In this document: positions 17,281-26,937 of the stretch, in pieces
Layout of the letters: each line of letters starts with the position of its first letter
Numbering within the stretch: the stretch's first letter is position 1
Assembly (NCBI GenBank): GCA_947652615.1
Contig: CANTDX010000006.1
Coordinates: 28,948 to 92,947, forward strand
DNA: 64,000 bases
DNA from: an uncultured Dorea sp.
Lineage (GTDB): Bacteria; Bacillota; Clostridia; Lachnospirales; Lachnospiraceae
Direction: 5' to 3'
Program-made: the position numbers and the translations under genes
Notes under the pieces: generated by a model
What the model was told of the DNA's origin: nothing
The model's database searches: none
Seen by the model: the letters and a program-made list of their open reading frames with translations, nothing else

Positions 17281-18240
17281 ATGGACAAGTTATATGACGT
17301 AACCGCATTGGGCGAGATGTTGATTGATTTTACGATGAACGGGCAGAGTGACCAGGGGAATAATCTGTTTGAGGCTTGCCCGGGCGGCGCTCCGTGCAAT
17401 GTACTTGCGATGCTGAACAAGCTTGGGAGGAAGACCGCATTTATCGGCAAGGTGGGGGAGGATCAGTTCGGGCGTCTGCTTAAGGGGACGATCGATGAGC
17501 TTGGAATCGAGACGAAGGGTCTGATACTGGATAAGGAGATCCATACGACGCTGGCGTTCGTACATACATTTCCGGACGGGGACAGGGAGTTCTCTTTCTA
17601 CCGTAAGCCGGGGGCGGATATGATGCTGGCAGAGGGTGAAGTGGATTATGACTTGATCCGCCAGTCGAAGGTGTTCCATTTCGGTACGTTGTCTATGACG
17701 GACGAGCCGGTGAAGACGGCAACGAAGAAGGCGCTGGAGGTCGCGAAGGAAGCGGGATGTCTGATTACATTTGACCCGAATCTCCGTCCGCCCCTCTGGT
17801 CATCCTTGGATGAGGCGAAGGAGCAGATGGAGTATGGTTTTGGATATTGTGACGTGCTGAAGATCTCCGACAATGAGATCCAGTTTATCTCCGGCAAGGA
17901 GGACTATGATGAGGGGATCCGCTATCTTCAGGACAGATACCATATCCCACTTATCTTCCTGACGATGGGGAAGGAAGGAAGCCGGGCTTACTATAAGGAT
18001 CTGCGTGTGGAGCGAAGAGGCTTCACCGTGAAGGCCATTGAGACGACGGGGGCGGGAGATACTTTCTGCGGCTGTGCGATCAACGGAGTCCTGACGCATG
18101 GGATTGAGAACCTGACGGAAGAGGTATTGGGAGAGATCCTTACCTATGCCAACGGAGGCGCCGCGCTGATCACCATGAAGAAGGGCGCGATCCGCTCTAT
18201 GCCGGATCCGCAAGATATCGAAGCGCTTCTTAAGAAGTAG
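17281..18240 (+). CDS. PfkB family carbohydrate kinase (fructokinase-like)
   Basis: The 319-residue ribokinase-family protein begins LYDVTALGEMLIDFTMNG. It has the substrate region CPGGAPCNVLAMLNKLG, the RKPGADMML stretch typical of fructokinases, and the catalytic ETTGAGDTFCGC motif near residue 258, whose Asp is the general base. It phosphorylates a sugar, probably fructose, using ATP in the cytoplasm. The gene is alone between a terminator and murT. A TAAAAT with extended TGT (17236-17244) may be its -10, but no good -35 is seen. Confidence 0.88.
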   Translation: MDKLYDVTALGEMLIDFTMNGQSDQGNNLFEACPGGAPCNVLAMLNKLGRKTAFIGKVGEDQFGRLLKGTIDELGIETKGLILDKEIHTTLAFVHTFPDGDREFSFYRKPGADMMLAEGEVDYDLIRQSKVFHFGTLSMTDEPVKTATKKALEVAKEAGCLITFDPNLRPPLWSSLDEAKEQMEYGFGYCDVLKISDNEIQFISGKEDYDEGIRYLQDRYHIPLIFLTMGKEGSRAYYKDLRVERRGFTVKAIETTGAGDTFCGCAINGVLTHGIENLTEEVLGEILTYANGGAALITMKKGAIRSMPDPQDIEALLKK

Positions 18241-18278
18241 TACGTTTAATTATCATAAACAGGGGAATAATCAAGATT

Positions 18279-19619
18279 ATGAGACTACGCAGAATGCTGG
18301 CCGTCTGGGCAGCGAAAATTACTGAAAAAGCCAGTGTCCATATCTTCCACCGGCAGGGTATGACGTGGGCGGGGAAGATCGCGCTTCGGATCTGCCCCTC
18401 CATCCTTAAGGAGCTTGCAGGCCAGGTGAAGAAGGATATCTTCATCGTCTGCGGTACGAACGGCAAGACGACGACGAATAACATGCTCTGTGCGGCGATC
18501 GAGGCAGAGGGATATCGCGTCGTCTGCAATCATACCGGTTCGAATATGCTGAACGGAGTGGCGGCGGCATTTGCCTTGAGTGCGGGGATCGGCGGCAATC
18601 TTCATGCGGACTATGCCTGTATTGAGATAGACGAGGCATCCACAAGAAGGGTATTTCCGCATTTTAAGCCGGATTATATGGTGCTTACGAACCTGTTCCG
18701 GGATCAGTTAGACCGGTATGGCGAGATCGACATCACCATGAATATCTTAAAAGAAGTGATGCAGTCTGCACCGGAGATGAAGGTGATCGTCAACGGGGAT
18801 GATGCGCTGTCTGCGTTTCTTGCCATGGACAGCGGCAATGAATACATCACCTACGGGATCAGCGAACAGGTCACAGACGACAGGGATTCCCACGAGATCC
18901 GGGAGGGCCGCTTCTGTAAGCGCTGCGGTGCGCCGCTTGAATACCGGTTCTATCATTACAGCCAGTTGGGGGATTATACCTGTACCGGGTGTGAATTCGG
19001 AAGACCAAGGCTGGATTATGACGGAGCGGATATCGAGATGGGCGACGGGCTTGCATTTACCGTTGAGGGCAGAAGGCTTCATGCGGACTATAAAGGCTTC
19101 TATAATGTCTATAATATCCTTGCGGCTTACGCCGCCGTCCGCACCGGAGGGATCGATGCGGGGCATTTTAACGCGATGCTTGCAGGCTTCAACCCGGAGA
19201 ATGGGCGTATGGAGGAATTCGGGATTGACGGCACGAAGGTGGTACTGAATCTTGCCAAGAATCCGGCGGGCTTCAACCAGAATATTTCTGCGGTGATGCA
19301 GGATGAGACACGTAAGGATGTGATCATTGTCATCAATGACAATGCACAGGACGGCACGGATATCTCCTGGCTGTGGGATGTGGATTTCGACCGGTTTAAG
19401 GAGGCCAATACAGAGTGTATCACCGTCAGCGGGATCCGCTGCTGCGATATGGGGCTTCGGCTGAAATATGTGGACATCCCCGCGATGCTTGAGCCGGATG
19501 TGGAGAAGGCGATCAGGGAACGGAGTGCCAACGGCTGCGGCAATCTGTATGTACTGGTGAATTATACGGCGCTTTTTGGCACCAGGAATGTGCTTAAGAG
19601 ATTGGAGGGAGAGAAGTGA
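18279..19619 (+). CDS. murT: Lipid II isoglutaminyl synthase, MurT subunit
   Basis: The 446-residue Mur-ligase-like protein has the ATP-binding motif VCGTNGKTTTNN (about residues 57-68). A four-cysteine zinc ribbon (CKRCG ... CTGCEFG, about 209-247) is typical of MurT. The C-terminal DUF1727 domain has LNLAKNPAGFNQ and INDNAQDGTDISWLWDVDF. With GatD it amidates the D-glutamate of lipid II at the inner membrane face. The stop overlaps the GTG start of gatD, so the two subunits are translationally coupled. Confidence 0.95.
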   Translation: MRLRRMLAVWAAKITEKASVHIFHRQGMTWAGKIALRICPSILKELAGQVKKDIFIVCGTNGKTTTNNMLCAAIEAEGYRVVCNHTGSNMLNGVAAAFALSAGIGGNLHADYACIEIDEASTRRVFPHFKPDYMVLTNLFRDQLDRYGEIDITMNILKEVMQSAPEMKVIVNGDDALSAFLAMDSGNEYITYGISEQVTDDRDSHEIREGRFCKRCGAPLEYRFYHYSQLGDYTCTGCEFGRPRLDYDGADIEMGDGLAFTVEGRRLHADYKGFYNVYNILAAYAAVRTGGIDAGHFNAMLAGFNPENGRMEEFGIDGTKVVLNLAKNPAGFNQNISAVMQDETRKDVIIVINDNAQDGTDISWLWDVDFDRFKEANTECITVSGIRCCDMGLRLKYVDIPAMLEPDVEKAIRERSANGCGNLYVLVNYTALFGTRNVLKRLEGEK

Positions 19620-20350
19620 CGGATGTGACAGGGAAGAAGATCACCATCGGGCATCTCTATCCGGATCTCTTGAATCTGTATGGAGACCGGGGCAATATCG
19701 CGTGTATGATGCAGAGGTGCCTCTGGCGCGGGATAGAAGCGGAGACGATAGAGTTCAACACGGGAGATGCGATTGATTTCACGAAGCTGGATATCGTGCT
19801 CCTTGGAGGCGGTTCGGACCGGGAACAGGCGATCGTCTGCCGGAATCTGTTGGAGATCCAGGGACGGTTCAAGGAATACGTGGAGGATAACGGCGTTGTG
19901 ATCGCGGTCTGCGGAGGCTACCAGCTCCTTGGGAAATACTACAAGACGGATGCGGGGACGATCGAGGGCCTTGATCTGGTGGATATATACACAGAACAGG
20001 AGGAAGGACGCCTGATCGACAACATCGTCCTTCAGAGCGATCTGGCAGATATGCCGGTGGTGGGATTCGAGAATCACGGCGGACGTACTTATATCAATGA
20101 TAACAAGCCCTTTGGGAGAGTGCTGTATGGAGCCGGCAATGACGGGAAGAGCGGTTATGAGGGAGTTGTCTATAAGAATGTGATCGGGACCTACCTGCAT
20201 GGCCCGCTGCTCCCTAAGAATCCGCAGATCTGCGATCATCTGATCCGGAAGGCGCTGGAACGCAGATACGGCGAGGCAGAGCTGGAAGCGTTGGATGATT
20301 GTCTGGAAAAGAGGGCGAATGCGTATATTTACAATAGATTTGTCAAATGA
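19616..20350 (+). CDS. gatD: Lipid II isoglutaminyl synthase, glutaminase subunit GatD
   Basis: The 244-residue class I glutamine amidotransferase has the nucleophile Cys99 in AVCGGYQLLG and the catalytic His195 in GTYLHGPLLPKNP, with the CobQ/CobB-like third-residue pattern of GatD. It supplies ammonia to MurT for glutamate amidation of peptidoglycan precursor. It starts with GTG, which overlaps the murT stop as GTGA. The spacing and pairing make the assignment firm. Confidence 0.94.
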   Translation: MTDVTGKKITIGHLYPDLLNLYGDRGNIACMMQRCLWRGIEAETIEFNTGDAIDFTKLDIVLLGGGSDREQAIVCRNLLEIQGRFKEYVEDNGVVIAVCGGYQLLGKYYKTDAGTIEGLDLVDIYTEQEEGRLIDNIVLQSDLADMPVVGFENHGGRTYINDNKPFGRVLYGAGNDGKSGYEGVVYKNVIGTYLHGPLLPKNPQICDHLIRKALERRYGEAELEALDDCLEKRANAYIYNRFVK

Positions 20351-20369
20351 TGTATAAGGCGGGATGTGT

Positions 20370-20603
20370 ATGAGACAGGACAGATTCAAGATGGAGAGAG
20401 AAGGACTGGTGGAAGAGGGCCAGGAGGTTGAGATCAGTGAGAGAAGTGCTGTGACAGGGCAGTACACGTATCTGGTGGAGCCGTCCATCGCCATGTCCGG
20501 AATCTACAGGACCAGCGAGAGGATTCTTGCGCGCAAGGGTATCATCAGGAAGATCGAGAAGACGGACAAGGGCTTCTATCTTCTGGTAGAGACGGAAGGA
20601 TAG
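20370..20603 (+). CDS. Conserved small protein of unknown function
   Basis: A 77-residue charged protein starts MRQDRFKMEREGLVEEGQEVEISERSAV and ends FYLLVETEG, likely a small beta-rich cytoplasmic protein. It starts 19 bases after gatD on the same strand, with a GCGGGA ribosome site (about 20358-20363) 6 bases before the ATG at 20370. An ATG at 20364 is too close to that site. No family is recognised. Its position suggests the murT-gatD transcript, but no role in the cell wall can be claimed. Confidence 0.6.
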   Translation: MRQDRFKMEREGLVEEGQEVEISERSAVTGQYTYLVEPSIAMSGIYRTSERILARKGIIRKIEKTDKGFYLLVETEG

Positions 20604-20615
20604 GGACGCTGCCCG

Positions 20616-20644
20616 TTGACACTGAACGAAAAAGCACATATAAT
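20616..20644 (+). promoter_or_regulatory. Consensus sigma-A promoter
   Basis: TTGACA (20616-20621), a 17-base spacer and TATAAT (20639-20644) match the consensus exactly. It lies 40 bases before the start of the membrane-anchored protein gene and may also serve ispG-polC. Confidence 0.9.
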
Positions 20645-20683
20645 AGATGAAGAGGATGAAAAGAGAGCGGGGGAAATGGGCGG

Positions 20684-21142
20684 ATGATTGCAAAAAATGA
20701 CGAAGTGAAGAGGAGCCAGATCTGGAGGATCGTTATGACGGTTTCATCTGTCTTGATCATAGTAGGAGCAGTCCTGTTGCTGATGAAGCTATTTACAACG
20801 AATCCTTTAGAAGGAGAGTGGACAGATGAAGACGGCATCTTCGATATGTCGATCTCTAAGGACGGGACTTTGGTATTTACGATTCCGGAGGCGGAAGAAG
20901 CGGCCAGTGTGGATGTGGATATGAGATATACGCTGAATAAGGAAGAGAAGACGATTACGATCATGGCCGATGAATCTGGTTTTCAGAAGCTTGCGGATCA
21001 GTCTCAGGGACAGTATACGGAAGACGAGATCAGGAATGCGCTGAAGTCGGTGGTCACCACATTCGATTACAGCGTCGATCAGGAACGGCTGACACTGACA
21101 GAACGTGAATATGGAGAACAGCTTGTATTAGTAAAAGAGTAA
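20684..21142 (+). CDS. Membrane-anchored extracytoplasmic protein, unknown
   Basis: The 152-residue protein has a short basic N-terminus, one transmembrane helix (about residues 14-36) and an extracytoplasmic domain of about 115 residues. That domain has the pattern LEGEWTDEDGIFDMSISKDGTLVFTIP, similar in style to DUF5640-like lipocalin-type beta domains of Lachnospiraceae. The function is unknown. It follows a perfect consensus promoter, so it is probably well expressed, and it lies directly upstream of ispG. No lipobox is present. Confidence 0.75.
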   Translation: MIAKNDEVKRSQIWRIVMTVSSVLIIVGAVLLLMKLFTTNPLEGEWTDEDGIFDMSISKDGTLVFTIPEAEEAASVDVDMRYTLNKEEKTITIMADESGFQKLADQSQGQYTEDEIRNALKSVVTTFDYSVDQERLTLTEREYGEQLVLVKE

Positions 21143-21228
21143 ATAAATGAAAGAGGGATTGTTGCACCCAGAGTCGATCGAGTCAGGCAGTGCGGCAGTC
21201 CTTTTTCTTCAAGAACGAGGAGGTATCT

Positions 21229-22284
21229 ATGTTAAGAGAGGCGACGAAGAAGATCAGGATCGGGAATGTTGAGATCGGGGGCGGAAGTCCGGTTGCGATC
21301 CAGTCTATGACGAACACGAAGACAGAGGATGTGGATGCGACTGCGGCGCAAATCCTGGAGCTTGAGAAGGCAGGCTGCGAGATCATCCGCTGTGCGGTGC
21401 CGACCATGGAGGCGGCAGAGGCATTGGCGAAGATCAAGGAGAAGATACATATTCCGCTGGTCGCGGATATTCATTTCGATTACCGGCTTGCGATAGCTGC
21501 GATCGAGCACGGGGCGGACAAGATCCGGATCAATCCGGGTAATATCGGAACTTCGGACAGGGTACAGGCTGTCGTGGATAAGGCGAAGGAATATAAGATC
21601 CCAATCCGGGTAGGAGTAAACAGCGGCTCCCTGGAGAAGCCGTTGGTTGCGCGTTACGGCGGCGTTACGGCGGAAGGCCTGGTCAAGAGCGCCATGGACA
21701 AGGTACATATGATCGAGGAGATGGGGTATGACAATCTGGTGGTAAGCATCAAGTCCTCGGATGTGATGATGTGTGTCAGGGCGCATGAACTGATCGCCAG
21801 GGAATGCATATATCCGCTGCATGTGGGTATCACGGAGGCGGGAACGCTTCTGGCGGGGAATATCAAGTCGTCCATAGGTCTGGGTCTGATTCTGAGTCAG
21901 GGGATCGGTGATACGATCCGGGTCTCCCTGACCGGTGACCCGGCAGAGGAGATCCGCTCTGCCAGGCTGATCCTTAAGACCCTTGGGCTTAAGAAAGGCG
22001 GTATCGAGGTGGTATCCTGCCCTACCTGCGGGAGGACGAAGATCGATCTGATCGGCCTTGCCAACCAGGTGGAGAAGATGGTGGAGGATATACCGCTTGA
22101 TATCAAGGTGGCAGTCATGGGCTGCGTGGTCAACGGGCCGGGAGAGGCGAAAGAGGCAGATATCGGTATCGCAGGCGGCATCGGCGAGGGCTTGCTGATC
22201 AAGAAGGGCGAAGTGGTCAGGAAGGTCAGGGAAGACCAGCTATTGGAGACATTGAGACAGGAGTTGTTACACTGGGATGAGTAA
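21229..22284 (+). CDS. ispG: 4-hydroxy-3-methylbut-2-enyl diphosphate synthase
   Basis: The 351-residue enzyme of the MEP isoprenoid pathway reduces MEcPP to HMBPP with a [4Fe-4S] cluster. Family marks are IGGGSPVAIQSMTNT, CAVPTMEAAEAL, VADIHFDYRLA and INPGN. The cluster-binding cysteines are in SCPTCGRT and MGCVVNGPGEA. The ATG at 21229 has a GAGGAGG site and matches the family N-terminus; an in-frame start at 21190 would add 13 non-family residues. The gene overlaps polC by 8 bases, a clostridial arrangement. Confidence 0.96.
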   Translation: MLREATKKIRIGNVEIGGGSPVAIQSMTNTKTEDVDATAAQILELEKAGCEIIRCAVPTMEAAEALAKIKEKIHIPLVADIHFDYRLAIAAIEHGADKIRINPGNIGTSDRVQAVVDKAKEYKIPIRVGVNSGSLEKPLVARYGGVTAEGLVKSAMDKVHMIEEMGYDNLVVSIKSSDVMMCVRAHELIARECIYPLHVGITEAGTLLAGNIKSSIGLGLILSQGIGDTIRVSLTGDPAEEIRSARLILKTLGLKKGGIEVVSCPTCGRTKIDLIGLANQVEKMVEDIPLDIKVAVMGCVVNGPGEAKEADIGIAGGIGEGLLIKKGEVVRKVREDQLLETLRQELLHWDE

Positions 22285-25200
22285 ATCGTTCTTTGAAGTA
22301 TTTCCAACATTGAAGATAGATGAAGAGCTTGGAAGACTCTTCGCGGAGGTGGAGGTCAGTAAGGTGACCACTAATTCGGACCGCGATTTTATCAAGGTAC
22401 ATCTGTTGAGTAGGCATCTGATTCCGAAGAAATGTGTGTTCGAAGTGGAGAGAGCGTTAAAGGAGCAGTTATTTGGACGCAGTTATATCCAGATCGAAGT
22501 AAAGGAGCAGTATGAGCTGTCGGAGCAGTATACGCCGGAGAATCTGATGAATGAGTATTTCGACAGCTTTCTTCTGGAATTGGACAGAAGAAGCGTAGTG
22601 GAGCGCAGCATGCTCCAGAACTCTAAGTATGAGTTCCGGGAGGGGAATATCCTGTGCCTTACTCTGAGGGATTCTATCGTGGCAGAGGGGAAGAAGGAGT
22701 CTATTACTGCCTACCTTACGGATGTGTTTCAGCACAGGTTCGGCAGGCCCATAGAGGTCCGGGTGCTGTACGAGGAACCTAAAGAAAGTAAACTTAAGTA
22801 CAACGAAGCAAGGATCAAACAGGAGGTGGAAGCGATTCTTGCGCAGAGCGCGGCTGTTCAGGAGGAGAGAGCAGAAGGAGGATCGCAGAAGGCGTCAGAG
22901 GCGAAGGCAAAGGATGCGGGCGGCAGCAAGGCGGAGAAAGCATCCGGGACGCAGCCGGCAGGCGCTTCCCAAGCGCCGCCATCCGGGAACGCCGGAGATA
23001 CAGCTAACCGCCGGCAGGGAAGCCCCGCGAAGGAAAAGCCGTTTCAGCGGTCAGGATTCGGGAAGGGATCAAAGGGCGGTTATTCCTACGCCAAACGATC
23101 CAGTGACCCCAATATGGTGTACGGACGGGATTTTGACGATGAACCGATGGAGCTTCGGCATGTGGTGGGCGAGATGGGCGAGATCACCTTCCGCGGGAAG
23201 GTGATTCATTTTGATACCCGCGAGATCCGCAATGAGAAGACGATCGTGATGTTTGCGGTGACGGATTTTACCGATACGATCGGAGTCAAGATGTTCATTG
23301 GCAATGATATGCTCCCGGATCTGCTGGCAGAGGTGAAGATGGGAGCATTCCTGAAGATCAAGGGCGTGACCAATATTGACAAATTCGACGGAGAGCTGAC
23401 GGTATCTTCGGTCGCCGGGATCAAGAAGATCAGTGACTTCACAGAAGCGAGGAAGGATACGGCGCCGGAGAAGCGGGTGGAGCTGCACTGCCATACGAAG
23501 ATGAGTGATATGGACGGTGTGACGGAGGTGCAGGACTTATTAAAACGCGCCCATGACTGGGGGCACAAGGCGCTTGCCATCACGGATCACGGCGTGGTAC
23601 AGGCGTTCACAGACGCGAACCATTTCATAGAGAGGCTTGATAAGGACGATCCTTTTAAGGTGATCTACGGGGTGGAAGGGTATCTGGTGGACGACTTGAC
23701 AGATGTGGCGGTCAATGAGAGGGGGCAGTCTTTGAACGGCACCTTTGTAGTGTTCGACCTTGAGACGACAGGATTCAGCCCGATCAAGGATAAGATCATC
23801 GAGATCGGCGCGGTGAAGGTGGAGCAGGGGAAGATCACAGACCGGTACAGTACGTTCGTGAATCCCAGGGTGCCGATTCCTTTTCAGATCACGCAGCTTA
23901 CCAGTATCACGGACCAGATGGTGTTAGAGGCGCCGGATATAGAGGCCGTTCTGCCTGAGTTTCTGGAATTCGTAGGAGACGCGGTACTGGTGGCCCACAA
24001 TGCTTCCTTTGATGTGGAATTTATAGAGCAGAACTGTAGATATCAGGACATTGTGCCGGATTTCACTTCGGTGGATACGGTCGCGATGGCGAGGATCCTG
24101 CTCCCGACACTGTCCAAGTTTAAGCTGAACGTGGTCGCGGGCGCTCTTCATATCTCTCTTGAAAATCACCACCGGGCGGTGGATGATGCCGGGGCTACGG
24201 CGGAGATATTTGTCAAGTTTGCAGAGATGCTGCGGGACCGGAACGTTACAGACCTTGCGAAGCTGAATCAATTCGGGAGCAATAATGCGGGGGCGGTCAA
24301 GAAGCTGCCGACCTATCATGTGATCATCTTAGCGAAAAATGAGGTGGGAAGGGTGAATCTCTATACGCTGATCTCCAAATCCCACCTGGAATATTATGCC
24401 CGCCGTCCAAGGATTCCCAAGAGTGAGCTGTCTAAGTACCGGGAGGGGCTGATCGTCGGAAGCGCCTGCGAGGCGGGAGAGCTGTACCAGGCGATCCTGA
24501 ATGAGAAGCCGGAGGAGCGGATCGCGAAGATCGTGAATTTCTATGACTATCTGGAGATCCAGCCTCTTGGGAATAACCGGTTTATGATCGCAAGCGATAA
24601 GATTACAAGGGTTCAGGATGAAGAGGATCTGAAGGATCTGAACCGCCGGATCGTGGAACTGGGAGAACGCTTTAACAAGCCGGTGGTGGCGACCTGCGAC
24701 GTACATTTCATGGATCCGGACGACGAGGTGTACCGGCGGATCATCATGGCGGGCAAGGGATTCTCGGATGCGGACAACCAGTCTCCGCTGTTCCTTCGCA
24801 CCACGGAGGAGATGCTGGAAGAGTTCGAATATCTCGGTTCTGCCAAGGCCAGGGAGATTGTGATCGACAACCCGAACCGGATCGCGGACATGGTGGAGAA
24901 GATCACCCCGGTACGTCCGGACAAATGTCCGCCTGTGATCCCGGATTCGGACAAGCTGCTGCGGGAGATCTGTTACCAGAAGGCGCACTCTATGTATGGA
25001 CAGGAACTTCCGCCTGTGGTGACGGAGAGGTTGGAGCGGGAGCTGAATTCCATCATTTCCAACGGATTTGCCGTGATGTATATTATTGCTCAGAAATTAG
25101 TGTGGAAATCAAATGAAGACGGCTATCTGGTGGGTTCCCGAGGATCGGTCGGCTCATCCTTTGTGGCTACCATGGCGGGGATCACGGAGGTCAATCCGCT

Positions 25201-26878
25201 AAGTCCCCACTATTATTGTGAGCATTGTCATTACAGTGATTTTGATTCCGAAGAGGTACGCGCCTATGCCGGAGGGTGCGGATGGGATATGCCGGATAAG
25301 GCGTGTCCGGAGTGCGGCAAGCCTCTTAAGAAGGATGGGTTTGATATCCCCTTTGAGACATTCCTGGGATTCAAGGGGAATAAGGAGCCGGATATCGACC
25401 TGAATTTCTCCGGTGATTATCAGAGCCTTGCGCATAAGTATACAGAGGTTATCTTTGGAGCCGGTCAGACATATCGCGCGGGAACCATTGGAACGCTGGC
25501 GGATAAGACGGCGTTCGGCTATGTGAAGAATTATTTTACCGAGCGGGGGCAGGGGAAGCGTAAGTGCGAGATCGACCGGATCGTGCTTGGATGTACGGGG
25601 ATCCGGAGGAGTACCGGGCAGCATCCGGGCGGTATCATCGTACTGCCGCTTGGCGAGGAGATCAATACCTTTACTCCGGTGCAGCATCCGGCTAATGATG
25701 TGACGACGGATATCGTGACCACGCATTTTGACTACCATTCCATCGACCATAACCTGCTGAAGCTGGATATCCTGGGGCATGATGATCCGACTATGATCAA
25801 GACTCTGGAGGAATATATCAATTCACCCGCGATGGACAATGAATACAACGAGACGGACAATCGGTTTGTCGCGACGGATATTCCGTTGGATGACCAGGGC
25901 GTGATCTCTCTGTTCCACGATACGTCGGCTCTTGGGATCACGCCGGAGGATATCGGCGGCTGTCCGGTGGGCTGCCTTGGGATCCCGGAATTTGGAACGG
26001 ATTTCGTTATCCAGATGGTGGTGGATACCAAGCCGCAGACCTTATCAGACTTAATCCGTATCTCTGGGCTGTCCCATGGAACGGACGTGTGGCTTAACAA
26101 CGCCCAGGAATTGATTAAGAGCGGGAAGGCAACGATCTCTACGGCGATCTGTACCCGTGACGATATCATGACATATCTGATCAATAAGGGGATGGACAGC
26201 GAGCAGTCCTTCACCATCATGGAGAGGGTCAGGAAAGGAACCGTTGCGAAGGGCAAATGCAAGGAGTGGCCGCAGTTCAAGGAGGATATGAAGGCGAACG
26301 GCATACCGGACTGGTATATCTGGTCCTGTGAGAAGATCAAGTATATGTTCCCCAAGGCCCATGCGGCGGCCTACGTCATGATGGCCTACCGGATCGCTTA
26401 CTGTAAGATCAATTATCCCTTAGCCTATTACGGGGCGTATTTCGGGATCCGTGCGGATGCATTTTCTTATGAGCTGATGTGCCAGGGGAAGGAGAGGCTT
26501 AAGTACCATCTCGACGAATATAACAGGCGGGCGGATTCGCTTAGCAAGAAGGAGCAGGATACGGTGAAAGATATGCGTATCGTGCAGGAGATGTATGCGA
26601 GGGGGTATGATTTCACGCCGATGGATATCTACCGGGCGAAGGCGTCGAAGTTCCTGATCGTAGACGGGAAGCTGATGCCGCCGCTGATCAGCATCGAAGG
26701 GTTGGGCGAGAAGGCAGCTGAGGCGGTAGAAGAGGCGTCGAAGGACGGACCGTATCTGTCGCTGGATGATTTCCGGCAGAGGACGAAGGCGAGTAAGACG
26801 GTGATCGACTATATGGTGAAGCTTGGGATCCTGGAAGGACTGCCAGAGTCGAACCAGTTGTCATTATTCGATCTTTAG
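22277..26878 (+). CDS. polC: DNA polymerase III PolC-type alpha subunit
   Basis: The 1533-residue replicative polymerase of low-GC Gram-positives has an N-terminal domain, then a low-complexity Ala/Lys/Gly linker (about residues 190-265). It continues with an OB-fold (ITFRGKVIHFDTREIRNEKTIVMF) and a PHP domain (HCHTKMSDMDG) interrupted by a DEDDh proofreading exonuclease (VVFDLETTGFSP ... HNASFDVEF ... HRAVDDA). A zinc-binding segment (CEHCHY ... CPECGKP) follows, then the polymerase core with PDIDLNFSGDYQ and the C-terminal helix-hairpin-helix region. The ATG lies inside the end of ispG, so the two are coupled. Confidence 0.97.
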   Translation: MSKSFFEVFPTLKIDEELGRLFAEVEVSKVTTNSDRDFIKVHLLSRHLIPKKCVFEVERALKEQLFGRSYIQIEVKEQYELSEQYTPENLMNEYFDSFLLELDRRSVVERSMLQNSKYEFREGNILCLTLRDSIVAEGKKESITAYLTDVFQHRFGRPIEVRVLYEEPKESKLKYNEARIKQEVEAILAQSAAVQEERAEGGSQKASEAKAKDAGGSKAEKASGTQPAGASQAPPSGNAGDTANRRQGSPAKEKPFQRSGFGKGSKGGYSYAKRSSDPNMVYGRDFDDEPMELRHVVGEMGEITFRGKVIHFDTREIRNEKTIVMFAVTDFTDTIGVKMFIGNDMLPDLLAEVKMGAFLKIKGVTNIDKFDGELTVSSVAGIKKISDFTEARKDTAPEKRVELHCHTKMSDMDGVTEVQDLLKRAHDWGHKALAITDHGVVQAFTDANHFIERLDKDDPFKVIYGVEGYLVDDLTDVAVNERGQSLNGTFVVFDLETTGFSPIKDKIIEIGAVKVEQGKITDRYSTFVNPRVPIPFQITQLTSITDQMVLEAPDIEAVLPEFLEFVGDAVLVAHNASFDVEFIEQNCRYQDIVPDFTSVDTVAMARILLPTLSKFKLNVVAGALHISLENHHRAVDDAGATAEIFVKFAEMLRDRNVTDLAKLNQFGSNNAGAVKKLPTYHVIILAKNEVGRVNLYTLISKSHLEYYARRPRIPKSELSKYREGLIVGSACEAGELYQAILNEKPEERIAKIVNFYDYLEIQPLGNNRFMIASDKITRVQDEEDLKDLNRRIVELGERFNKPVVATCDVHFMDPDDEVYRRIIMAGKGFSDADNQSPLFLRTTEEMLEEFEYLGSAKAREIVIDNPNRIADMVEKITPVRPDKCPPVIPDSDKLLREICYQKAHSMYGQELPPVVTERLERELNSIISNGFAVMYIIAQKLVWKSNEDGYLVGSRGSVGSSFVATMAGITEVNPLSPHYYCEHCHYSDFDSEEVRAYAGGCGWDMPDKACPECGKPLKKDGFDIPFETFLGFKGNKEPDIDLNFSGDYQSLAHKYTEVIFGAGQTYRAGTIGTLADKTAFGYVKNYFTERGQGKRKCEIDRIVLGCTGIRRSTGQHPGGIIVLPLGEEINTFTPVQHPANDVTTDIVTTHFDYHSIDHNLLKLDILGHDDPTMIKTLEEYINSPAMDNEYNETDNRFVATDIPLDDQGVISLFHDTSALGITPEDIGGCPVGCLGIPEFGTDFVIQMVVDTKPQTLSDLIRISGLSHGTDVWLNNAQELIKSGKATISTAICTRDDIMTYLINKGMDSEQSFTIMERVRKGTVAKGKCKEWPQFKEDMKANGIPDWYIWSCEKIKYMFPKAHAAAYVMMAYRIAYCKINYPLAYYGAYFGIRADAFSYELMCQGKERLKYHLDEYNRRADSLSKKEQDTVKDMRIVQEMYARGYDFTPMDIYRAKASKFLIVDGKLMPPLISIEGLGEKAAEAVEEASKDGPYLSLDDFRQRTKASKTVIDYMVKLGILEGLPESNQLSLFDL

Positions 26879-26882
26879 CAAT

Positions 26883-26905
26883 AAAAAAGTTTCTTTAGAA
26901 AGCTT
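26883..26905 (-). terminator. Intrinsic terminator of the PNPOx-like gene
   Basis: Read on the minus strand, AAG(C)TTTC and GAAACTT form a 7-bp stem with one bulge and a 4-base loop, followed by TTTTTTAT. It lies between the convergent polC and PNPOx-like genes. Confidence 0.65.
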
Positions 26906-26937
26906 CTTCCTCTCATGCCGGTGTTTGTGTTCTAACA

